DNA of 64,000 bases from NCBI GenBank assembly GCA_026545225.1, contig CM048853.1, forward strand, positions 19,799,255 through 19,863,254. The letters run 5' to 3'. Shown in pieces: positions 22,402 to 32,269 of the stretch. A program made the position numbers and the translations under genes. The notes under the pieces were generated by a model. The model saw only the letters and a list, made by a program, of their open reading frames with translations, ran no database searches and was not told where the DNA came from. Every line of letters begins with the position of its first letter. Position 1 is the first letter of the stretch. This stretch comes from Cornus controversa. Its lineage: Eukaryota; Streptophyta; Magnoliopsida; Cornales; Cornaceae.

Positions 22402-22737
22402 ACAAGAATAAATTTCAAATCAAATGAATATATAAGAGATGTATTTGTGTATATAATCACTAGGCTAAATAATCAACATTTAATTACAAATCCCAAGAGC
22501 TACAAAGATGAACAAGTTTACATGGCTAGGGGTTGAAACCAACACCCTAGTATGGAAGTTAGTTGCTCATGGTTGCCTTGCACTCCTCCATTGATGAAGA
22601 AAGTGAAGCTTCTTGGTCTGGTTCAGCTTCTCCTATTCCTCTCCCGAAGGTCTCTCTTGAAGTATTCTAATGTGTGTTGAGAGATATGAGATATGTGTGG
22701 CTTTTGGTGCTTTTAGGCTTCTTTTCCAACCTTGGGG
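22402..22737 (-). repeat. 5' LTR of element 1, second segment, truncated (with ACAAG duplication)
   Basis: 22402-22406 is the second ACAAG. From 22407 the sequence is co-linear with 2430-2760 of the other LTR, without indels. It stops at CCTTGGGG, where the intact LTR continues CCCACC. The last ~461 bp of this LTR, including its motif array, are missing. Confidence 0.9.
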
Positions 22738-23925
22738 ACACGAGTGTCCAAGTGGAACACTAGTAGTGGTTTTGCTATCTTTTGGATGTTGTGCATTTTG
22801 TGGCTATCCATGCCGGCTTGTGGCATGTGACTTATTTTTGAGTTGTGGTCATATCTTGGACAAGTATAATTTGGATGTATGTATTAGATTTTAAACTTGT
22901 TGGGTGTGGAAAGACAATGGTTTAATTTATGTAATGCCTATGGCGGCACTTAGTTAATTTGATGATGTTTCCATTATGAATGGATTGTGTTTGTGGAAAA
23001 GAACGACTCATTTTGATGTATGATTCAATCATGAATATGATTTTGAGTGTGTAAATGATGTTGGTAACTTTCATTTATGTTATGGATCATGTATGAGAGG
23101 TTCTGGGATGATAGAATCTGGATTGGGCTCCATATAGACCATGTATAGGGTTGTTGGAGGACCTAGGGAGAGCATTTCGATCGTGTAAAATGCCCATTTC
23201 GGACAATCGAAGCCCCCATTTTGATTGTGCGAAGGGGTGATGATTTATGATGATTTTTAGGGTCCAGACAGGGGCAATTTTGCACAATCGAAACCCCTAT
23301 TTCGATTGTGCAAAATATTGCAGGTTCAAGGTCCCGAGAGGGTGAAATCTTCGCACAATCGAGATTTTTTTCGCACAATCGAGATGCCAGTTTCGCACAA
23401 TCAAAATTACTATTCATAGCATTTTTTAAAACTTCGTTTTGACGTAATTTCTTCGTTCTATATTGGAATTGAGTGTGGGTTTTTTTTAAATTGAGTTTTT
23501 TTGGATTCTCTATCTAATGGTGTAGGCCTTAGTTTTATATTCCAGACATAGTAAGTTTTAAAGCTGGAAAGTGGGTGATTCTTGAAAGTGTGGGCAAGTA
23601 AATGTCCACTAAGGTGTATGATTCGATGTAGGGCCAATGGGGATTGGTTAAGGTGTAGTTGTGTGCAATTATATGCAATAACTGAGTTAAGCTACCATGG
23701 TAAACAAGGGTAATGAGGGTCTATTGGCCTAAATAGACAGTTTAACCTCGGGTTCTCCGGGAGTTGGAAATTGGGGCGTTATAGCATGGTATCAAACCTC
23801 GATACTATGGTGTAAGTGTGGTTAAGGGTTCACGGGGTTGAGTGAACGGGTTCACACTTGGGATTCGGGGTCGGTCCAGGGGAGACCCGACGGTCTGGGT
23901 TCCGGGTCGTGACATGACATGAATC
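22738..23925 (+). mobile_element. truncated plus-strand LTR fragment with PBS and leader
   Basis: 22738-23786 looks like the 3' portion of an LTR ending GGGGCGTTATAGCA, followed at once by TGGTATCA (23787-23794). That is the start of an initiator-Met tRNA primer-binding site, although the rest of the PBS is diverged. About 120 bp of leader follow, ending near GGGTCGTGACA. The start is abrupt and shares GGGG with the end of the truncated element 1 LTR, suggesting a deletion joined at microhomology. The LTR end resembles that of the solo LTR at 28242-32264 (GGAAATCGGGGCATGACA), and both contain a GGGGACAC...GTGTCC motif. The lineage is probably a Tekay/Del-like chromovirus. The exact right boundary with the protease intron is uncertain. 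Confidence 0.65.
23175..23406. repeat. TTCGCACAATCGAA iteron array in the LTR fragment
   Basis: Eight copies in both orientations, starting at about 23178, 23198, 23221, 23280, 23301, 23350, 23370 and 23392. Adjacent copies lie 20-23 bp apart, with gaps of 59 and 49 bp. The motif TTCGCACAATCGAA has TTCG...CGAA arms. It differs from the element 1 motif TTCGATCAATCGAA at two central positions only, though the two retroelements use different primers and are not otherwise alike. Confidence 0.85.
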
Positions 23926-23958
23926 TATATTTGTTCTTACTAATCTTTTGGTGTGCAG

Positions 23959-24810
23959 TCCACACTTTGAGATTATCATGGCAAACCAGATTATGAGAGG
24001 AAAGTTGCATTAAAGAAAGTGTGGAATTACGCCATAGGTATCTTAAAGCTAGAAGCAGATGAAGTTTTGTCTTGTAGACGGGTATGTATCTTTGTTTTTC
24101 ATGTAAATGAAGAAAAAAAGTTTAAAATGTTTTGATTGAATTTATTCCATTATCACGTGTTCCAGTTCTTTTTTCCTCTATCATACAAGCAACATTGGAG
24201 CCTCTATATTGTGGATCTTGATGAGAGAACCATTTACTACTTAGACTCGTTAGACTTTGGGACTAGAAGGCTATTAAACTATTTACCGGTAACAAAATTT
24301 TAATCAATTAAGGAAATGAAGTTTCAATATTATTGTAACGTAACATCTATAAATATTGTTTTGAATTGTAGGGAGAATTCCTCGAAGTTATATTTGAAAA
24401 AAAAATTGAATATTTCAAAAAAGTCGGTTGTTATTATTTTTTACCTTCTCTTTTATTTTTCACTATTATAAAACTTAAATCCATAACACACTTTGATTGT
24501 ATTGTATGTTTTGAATTTTAGCAATAGTTGTGGAGTTTTTATGATGAGGTTTATGCAATAATTTAATAGGCAATTGGAGATCAAGCTGCCAACAGTATGT
24601 TAAATAAGCTCTCATCCATTGAGGTGACTTGTGTTAAATATCAAAATTTATGTCTAGATGTAGTAAAAGTTTTATTGATATTGGTTGCAGGTATGCCCAT
24701 CTAAAATGAGAAACCAAATTTCATTGGACCTATTGTTAAATGACACTAACAAATGTCGATCTCGTTTAGAGGAAAATCTGTTAACGAGTATTAGAAAGCT
24801 AGAGTTTTGA
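23959..24810 (+). pseudogene. Ulp1-type (C48) protease gene, 3' part
   Basis: This continues the gene interrupted at 1803. Exon-like blocks: about 23959-24081 (HGKPDYERKVALKKVWNY, with a frame break near 23970); 24166-24288, carrying the catalytic His-Trp and Asp (QHWSLYIVDLDERTIYYLDS); about 24372-24424; 24523-24590, carrying the catalytic Cys in SCGVFMMRFMQ; and a terminal exon 24691-24810 (CPSKMRNQISLDLL...ENLLTSIRKLEF, stop TGA). Splice sites fit GT/AG at 24082, 24163-24165, 24289 and 24689-24690. The His, Asp and Cys of a C48 peptidase are all present, but TAA at 24559-24561 follows the Cys motif and there is a frame break upstream, so it is a pseudogene. Such genes are common in plants, and many are carried by MULEs. 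Confidence 0.75.
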
Positions 24811-27800
24811 ACTACCCTAAGGTTGGAAATAACTGATTTTTTGTGTGGATAGTTGTTGTTCAATTGACAAATGTTATAATTTTATGCTTTGATTTTGTGT
24901 TCTTGTTTTTAATTAGCTACTATAGCAGAAAAGAGCACAAAATGTTTTAAAACATTTGCAATTTTGAATAACATCACATGTCAAAGCTTGTTGGAGAAAA
25001 TCTTCACTCCCTGAACTGAGAACTGACCTTGAAAATTGAAACACTTGGTTTGCACTTCCCATGTCATTGAACAACTTTAAAGAGACCCTCAAGCATTGTA
25101 CAAACCTATCATCATCATCCTCCATGCCCATCTCATCTTATTCACAACCTTTAATTTCTCATCAATTTGACCTCCCAATGAACCTTAGAAAACTGCCTAA
25201 ATCTTCTCTTTCTCAGTAGCTTTTGCGCCTCCAAGACCCATTATCTTTGCCTTAACCCCAATCACAAAGTCAGCTAAAATAGACCCAATTTGACGATAAA
25301 GGTGGTGATGAAGACGACGAAGATGAAAGACACAATGGGTTTGTGAGGCCCAAATTGGATTCTTTCCAATTTGATCATACAAGGCCCTTTCAGCCATTGG
25401 TTTTGTCCTTGCCCGATGAAATACCAGTGGTTCATGTGTTTTCTTCCTGACCCATTTTGTACCATTGATTCTTATGCCCAATTGGTTATTTTATATGTAA
25501 TTACATTTTGTGGGATTGAATTGTGATTCTTTATATTTTTTTCTTCGACCTTTACGCTATTGGATTATAATTTGTTCCTTATAAAATATTTCCACGACTA
25601 ATAATTTTGTCAAAGTTGTTTATATAATATCATATTATATTTTTTAATTGGGTGTATTCTGATGTGATGTGCTTCTTTTGGATTGAATATATATATATTT
25701 TACTTTGTTTGATTCTATTATTTGGCACTATAAATGACTGAGTGATAGATAGTTTGATCAAAATGAATGACCAGAATCAGTGTGTCCTTGTTGTTTCTTG
25801 TTTATGCTTCCTATTCTCACAACTATAATCTGATTTGATTCAACCCTTGTGGTAAAGCCTAATTCCATCTTAGAATAGGGACATTTCTAGTCTAATGACC
25901 CATCTCAATGGGGCAAATGGGTTACTTGAGAAAGTTTATGATAAATGTGTACATGTGAGTTGTTGATATTATCCGTCACTGAATCAATATCAATATATTT
26001 GCATTGATTAGTCTTTTTTTACTGCCTAGCTTCTCATTTTATTATATTTTCCTTATTTTTCTTTTATAGGTAAAAATAGTCTGGACTAGTTATTTTCCTC
26101 CCATATGTTAATATACAGTAAATAGGTCATGTTACAGATTGTATTATCACTGACCAAGCGTAGCCACTAATTAATGCACAATAATGCATATCAAGTTGAT
26201 ATTGCTTTCATTACCTTTTAAATGTATAGTAATGGTGATAGAAGGATTAAATGAGTATATTGTCAAAGGGAGAATAATTTTGAATGATTAAATGAGTATA
26301 TTGTCATACGTGTATATAATTTGTTTGGGTGAAGGTCGTAATGAGAAAGAACAGCCAATTAGCAGAGCAAGGGTGTCTGATTAGATGACGAAACACTTGC
26401 ATTGAAGGTTGGCGACATGTAAAAGTGATTCTTCGTGCCGGTGTGAGTGTGTTAGAATGAAAATATAATTTTCACAGTTCCTTTAGGAAAGGTAGTTTTC
26501 AAAGTAATGAAAATCACTCTTTTTGTTCTTCCAACTCCAGAAGCATCTTCCTCCCTTGCAGCACCAGAAAGATTCTTGCATTCTTTTATTTTTTAAAGGG
26601 CAATTGGAATATTTAACCCTTGTGCATAAGTGTTACAGTTTGTGTTTATCTATTGTAAGTAGAAATCTAGGAAAATGGTGCTGCTTCATTTATTTCCTTA
26701 ATGCAAATGAGAACCTTACTGAGTTGAACAAGCTGAAACTAGTCTCTAAGTATTTGTTTTTTACTTCTAGTTGATGATTTGTAAGCTTATTATCAATTGG
26801 TGTCGTGGTTTCACAACATTTACCACTTTATGTTTAATATCCATAGAAGTTGTTGTGTTCCTCAGAAAGATGTTACAATTAACATAGTATAGGTCTTGAT
26901 TTTATGCTAATAAAAACAGAGCTGCCCTTCCCATTCGACTATGATTTTTACGCATATACCAAGTGAATAGCTGCCCTTTGGCCATCTCCTATCCAGAAGA
27001 TCTGGAAACATTAAAAAAACATATGGGGTTTGTTTCTTTTCCTTGGGAAAGTCTACTTGGTTTGATGATACAGCTAAATTCAACAAATGTGTATTCAACC
27101 ACTCTTTATAAAATACATGATTCCTTTTTTATCATTTGCAAGATCTAGGATATATTTTATTTAAAAATCATAAACTGTTATTGTTTTCTTCTTACAGCTT
27201 CAACACTCTCTTTCTCTCCATGTTTTCTTCTATTTTTAGAAAAATGTTCTAAACGTTCTCCTTGTGGCTTTCTTAGTTGCAGGATAGGACTTTGACAAGT
27301 TTCACTATGGGCTCTCAAGTCTTATAGTCTCATATTTCTGGTTGTATTTCTGTTGCACTATAATACCTGAGTTGACATCATTTTTTTCTTTTTGTGTTAA
27401 TATACTTGCTTTATTTCATGGTGTGCTAATTATGTTGATTCCTAACTTATCTTTTATTTTTTTCAACTTGGAGCAAGGGACTGGGGAGGACAATACAAAC
27501 AATTGCTTTCCAATGAGTTGCTCAGTACACTTTTGGTGTTTATTAAAGTAGCTTGATGTAAATCCTAATCTCAGCCTCTCTTCTAAACTTCTAAATGGAC
27601 AGGATATTTTAAGGCACGAAGGAAGTGTAATTTTCAAAGATGATATTGATGAATTGGTGAACTAGGTTTGATTAGTAGTTTTTGTGTTTCATGTGTTCAT
27701 CACTTGGCTTGTTGTGTATCAGTTTAAGGTTGGGGTGTGGTTGTCACATTGGACATTGCGTGGTGGCTTTTGTTTTTTAGGCTAATCAGCCAAGTGTACA

Positions 27801-28236
27801 TGTATTGTATTAATATTTGACGAATTTGGATGTAAAATTTACTTGATTGTTATAAATGAAGTTTTTGGTGCTTGTGCTATTTTTTTGTGTGGTTTTATAA
27901 ATTAGTACATAGATTGTGATGTGGTTATGAACATGAAAAGTGTGCAAGTTGGTTATGAGAACAACATGATTTGTAGTATACCAAATTTCAAACAATACTC
28001 TACCAAATTCTTGATTGCATTCTGTAGATAGGCCAATTCATTATACAGTGTATTTTAAGTTGAGCTTTAAATTTACTATGATGAAAAGAAAAATCCCTCC
28101 TCTTTTCTTTTTCCTCTCTTTCCCTCTCCTAAATGAAAAGAAGACCCTCCCTTCTCTACTTTCTTCCTTCTATTTTCCTGCTTATCAATTTAAAGCAATA
28201 GAAATTAGTGCTCTTCAAGACATGATGATAAAGATG
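24811..28236. other. mostly unannotated; gene-like fragment near 25.2-25.5 kb
   Basis: The only protein-like stretch is on the + strand at about 25178-25458. It reads from MNLRKLPKSSLSQ through an acidic DDKGGDEDDEDE run to PKLDSFQFDHTRPFQPLVL and PDEIPVVHVF, with three in-frame stops before the acidic run. I do not recognise the family. A short terminal-exon-like piece (DILRHEGSVIFKDDIDELVN, then stop) follows an AG near 27602; whether it belongs with the first piece is unknown. The rest is AT-rich and without features I can support. Confidence 0.35.
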
Positions 28237-28294
28237 AAAGCTGTAAGGACCGGAATTATTTTGACCGGTTCCGAACGATTTCGGACCGGATTAA

Positions 28295-28365
28295 AATTTT
28301 TCTTTTTTTTGAATTAATTAAAATTCAGAAAAGTGTGGATATAGAGATTTCTATATAAGTGGAAG

Positions 28366-28401
<36 letters not shown>

Positions 28402-28472
28402 CTTCCACTTATATAGAAATCTCTATATCCACACTTTTTTGAATTTTAATTAATTCGAAAAAAAGAAAAATT
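28295..28472. repeat. 178-bp near-perfect palindrome with TA-repeat loop
   Basis: The left arm (28295 to about 28369) is the near-exact reverse complement of the right arm (about 28398 to 28472). An inner stretch such as GTGGATATAGAGATTTC is matched by GAAATCTCTATATCCAC. The centre is a (TA)n run near 28383. I see only a few mismatches over ~75-85 bp per arm. Confidence 0.92.
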
Positions 28473-28666
28473 GGCATATATATATATAGTACCTATATTT
28501 ATATTTAATTATAAATATATGGTGGGCTCATATGCAATTATAAAGAAATGTGGGTGTATATACATGATTGTAGGTATATGTGGGAAAATACATGGGATTT
28601 AAGTGCATGTATATAGTATTATGCGTATATGTACTTGGTGATATACACTAGCAGGTTAGGTGTACC

Positions 28667-28711
<45 letters not shown>

Positions 28712-30255
28712 AATACATTTATTTCATGTGGCTGATATTAGTTGAGAAAGTATGTGGACCTAAATAAGGATGAGATTCAAATGAAAAGAGAGACCACATG
28801 TGGGTCGGCTGAATAGGAAAAGAAAAGAAAAAGAAAAAGAAAAGAAGAGAAGAAGAAAGGGAAAGGTAGAGAGAGAAAAGGAAATTGGGAGAAAGAGTAG
28901 CCGGTTCCGGTGCTGGCCATGACAATGAGGACACGACAGCTGCTAGGCTCGGTGCGTGTACTCCACGGTGAGCCTTGGTCGGAGCTAGATGGGTTGGTGG
29001 TCTGATTTTGGGTTGAGCACAACTGGGTTGTGTTTGGTTCGATTGGGAGCTTCGATAATGGCAGTCCTTGCTGGGTCTGCTCACGACGGTCGCTGGCCGT
29101 GATGGTGTCAATGGTGGTCTGTTAGAAGTGGCCGGAGTGGTTGGGTATGGCCGCTAGTGGCTGGCTGGGTCTTCTCCTCGGGTATGGCTGGTAGCACTCT
29201 GCTTTGTGGCCTTGGGTGGGGCTGTTCCGACCACGGTGGTGGCTGTTTGGCTGGAGAGGATGGCGGGCTGGCTGACTATGGTTGAGGTGGTGTTGGGTAC
29301 AGGTTGCTACAACCATGTTGATGAAAATGATGGAGGTTGACTCTCCATCGTTTCATGGTGGTGTCAAGGGGCTGTCGTGGTAGGTTTCATGGCTACCATG
29401 AGGTGGTCCATGGTGGGTACGGGCAAGGGTGGTGCTCATGGCTTCATGGACAGCCGTGGTTGGTGCTTGCGGCTGGGTTGATTTTGGTCCATGATGGTTG
29501 GCTTGTTGGTGGCTGCCATGGTGAGTTGGTGGCTTGGGTAGTGGGTTATGGCTGATGGTTCATGACTGGTGAATCTTGAAGTTGGGCCATGGGTTTGGTA
29601 TTTTAATTGGACTCATAAAATGGTGTTAGATGATGGAGATCATATGGGCCTGAATTGTGCATGGGCTAGAAGTGAGCTGCCAACTTGGATCGTAATCGAG
29701 TTGGATTTGAGATTAGAAAGGGGCTAAAATAAAGTTGGGCCTGAAGATTTGGGTTTGGTTCCCAATTAAATAAATTTGGGCCGAACATGGAAATTTGGAG
29801 GAAAATGGTTCAGTGGATCGGTTGCATGGGTTTCGACACGGGACTGGATCGGGCTTGGAAACAGGACGCTTTGCAGGCGCGGATTCCTTGAAAGCGGGAG
29901 TTAAGGCAAGTTGATTCTTGCCTCTATCTCCTACGTATATACTTTAATTATATTGATTAATTTGCATATGCTCTTAATTTAATCATATGTGGCGTTTGTA
30001 TATATATATGTGTGCATATATATATATATATAAAAGTGGATATTGTATATGTGTGGGATGTGAGTGAAAATATATATATATGTGAGTATATATATATGGG
30101 TTTGGGACGTGAAAGCATGTTTAAATTTAAATACTTCCTTGCATTGTGATATGCATGTATGGTATAGATTAAAGTCTATGAAAAGTATGCTAAATGATAC
30201 ATGTTTAGCTAAATGTTATCTTGTATGCATAGGTAGATTTTATGCATGATGTTAA

Positions 30256-30301
<46 letters not shown>

Positions 30302-30867
30302 TTATATATATGGGGGCAGTGGTAGAAATGCATGCTAAACATGAATATAACTTTTGGCGGGCATTTGCAAAGCATGATTATGATATGCTAGGTGTCCTAT
30401 ATGTTCTTATTACATATGTGGGTGACATAATATATATGTGTTTATATATTGTAATTGGAATGCATGTTAGCTACTTGTAGGGAATACATGCATTGAATGA
30501 GAGCATGACTATATTTATGTTAGTGTATGTGCATATGTGATTTATATGCATGATTTAACATGTACATGATTACATGTGGGTTTACGTGAATGAAATGCAT
30601 GCTATCTGTATATAGAAAATGTGTGAATTGGTGAAGCATGACTAAAATATGCTTAAGTGAGGTTTATGAGCACATGTGAACTGTATGCTAGATTTCACAT
30701 GTATGGGTGAATATATGTGTGGCTTGGGGGAGATGAGACACGAGCTATGTTCTTTTTTAACTAGCTGATGTATTATGTAGCATGAATCTTAGATGTTTGA
30801 TTCATATATGTCCAAAATACATGTATGGGGTCGTTGTGAGAAAAATGGGAAATGTGGGAGAGTAACT

Positions 30868-31172
30868 TATTCACCTTGGAGTATGTGATGACTCGGTGAA
30901 AATCTCAAAACGATGTAATCACCTCAAAGTATGTGATGACTCGGTGATAACACATTTAATCACCTCAGAGTATGTGATGACTCGGTGATAAACTATTCAA
31001 CTGCCTTGGAGTATGTGATTTACTCAACGAGGAAGCTATCTAACCACCTTGGAGTATGTGATGACTCGGTGATAAACTATCTAACCACCTTAGAGTATGT
31101 GATGATTCGGTGATGAATTCCAAAACCAACTAATTACCTTGGAGTATGTGATAACTCGGTGGCGGTGTTGGA
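30868..31172. repeat. seven-copy hairpin-repeat array in the solo LTR
   Basis: Seven copies of a unit containing GAGTATGTGATGACTCGGTGA, with GTATGTGAT starting at 30881, 30929, 30970, 31011, 31054, 31095 and 31144, so spacings are 48, 41, 41, 43, 41 and 49 bp. In most copies TCACC and GAGT pair with ACTC and GGTGA around an ATGTGATG loop, giving a small bulged hairpin. Confidence 0.9.
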
Positions 31173-32269
31173 ATTGTGTTGGAGGCGTCTCAGTCACATG
31201 ATTGGTTAAGAATCATGTTTAGGGTATGGGATTGAGTCCGGGAGAGGGACAAGTGTGTGAACTTGCTTACATTATCTATTATGAAGCATGCTCTGTAATT
31301 AACGCATTCTTATATATGCGTTTCTTGTGAATGAACCTGATATATATTGGATGTTTGCTTCTAGGCATGTTTTACGATTTAAATGCATCTTCATTGCATT
31401 TGAGATGCTACTTGTTGAGTAAGGAATGTGGTGATTGATTTACATTGTTTATGTAAATGCTTAGACATATATGTGCTATATACATATTGATGCCTAATGT
31501 TTACTACTTTCAAGCATGTTGAAAATGATTTCTAAAATCATTGGTAGTGGATTTTGTATGTTCATATGTGCTAGAGTAGCCATATACATTGTTGGTTCAT
31601 GCATGTTAGGGGGAGCATGGTCTTAAATATTGTGATATATTTAAGTGCATGTATATTTTTGAGAATATGTGAGGATCGACCTGCTGCAGCAGTGATAGTA
31701 TGGTTTTACATACCTTGTTGGGCCTTTGAGCTCACCCCCTCCCAGGTTTTGCAAGTATTGCTGATTACGGAGTCAGTTAGGGGACTGACAGTACCGGTTG
31801 CAGAGGTAGTGTCTAGATTCCTTAGAATCTGATGTATGTCTAGGATAATGGATAGATAGACGCATTACATTTGGATTAAATGTATGGAGCGATTATGTTG
31901 ATTCAGTTCCTTCAGTTGTATTTATTCATGTGATGTATGTATATAATACGGACATTCAAGGACTGAGACATGTATTTTTGATTGTATTATGCATGTTGTA
32001 GAAATGCTGGGGGGGGACACATGCCCAGAAGTGTCCATTTTTATTGTTAGATATAAATGCTGGGGGGACACGTGCCCGGAAGTGTCCATTTGAATTTAAA
32101 GCAGGTATAACATGCCAAGATTTGATTTATTAGAATGGGTCATGCCCAATTTTTGTGAAAATAATAGGAGATTGAGATTGTATGATCAGGTGGTGGTTAT
32201 AACGTGAGGGGATCTCACAGAGCTCACACCTCGATTTCTAGGCCTCGGAAATCGGGGCATGACAAAAGC

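Larger units (their letters stand above)
1803..22737 (-). mobile_element. Athila-like Ty3/gypsy element 1 (outer, pol-deleted)
   Basis: LTR retrotransposon on the minus strand. Its 3' LTR is 1803-3221. Its 5' LTR is 10574-11200 continued at 22407-22737, interrupted by element 2. Order in element sense: 5' LTR, tRNA-Asp PBS (10551-10567), gag-protease (10287 to 7447), palindromic array, ORF3 (6257 to 5045), a long 3' noncoding region, polypurine tract, 3' LTR. The tRNA-Asp PBS, the DLGA protease motif and an extra ORF after pol all point to the Athila lineage. Reverse transcriptase, RNase H and almost all of integrase are absent, so it would need proteins in trans. The two LTR copies differ at about 14 of 957 compared positions by my eye count, mostly transitions. 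The 5' LTR lacks its last ~461 bp, so the outer target-site duplication cannot be verified; the bases before 1803 are ACTAC. Confidence 0.88.
28242..32264 (+). mobile_element. solo LTR, 4.0 kb, of a Ty3/gypsy element
   Basis: Begins TGTAAGGACCGG and ends CGGGGCATGACA. It is flanked by perfect 5-bp duplications AAAGC at 28237-28241 and 32265-32269. There is no PBS, polypurine tract or coding domain, so this is a solo LTR left by LTR-LTR recombination. The end resembles the LTR end at 23786, which is followed by an initiator-Met PBS; on that basis the strand is +. It contains a long palindrome (28295-28472), TA and TG microsatellites (28370-28398, 28671-28707, 30255-30300), a GC-richer TGG-rich stretch (28900-29560), a hairpin-repeat array (30868-31172) and two GGGGACAC...GTGTCC copies (32012-32029 and 32055-32090). 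Confidence 0.88.

Noticed and set aside
23787-23925. Leader of an intact downstream retrotransposon
   Set aside because: Protease exons resume directly after it; no gag or pol follows.
28719-29111. 130-codon minus-strand ORF in the solo LTR
   Set aside because: It lies inside an LTR, ends in low-complexity Ser/Leu/Phe from a CT-rich run, and shows no domain.
30255-30300. TA/TG microsatellite as a regulatory element
   Set aside because: Simple-sequence repeat inside an LTR; no further support.
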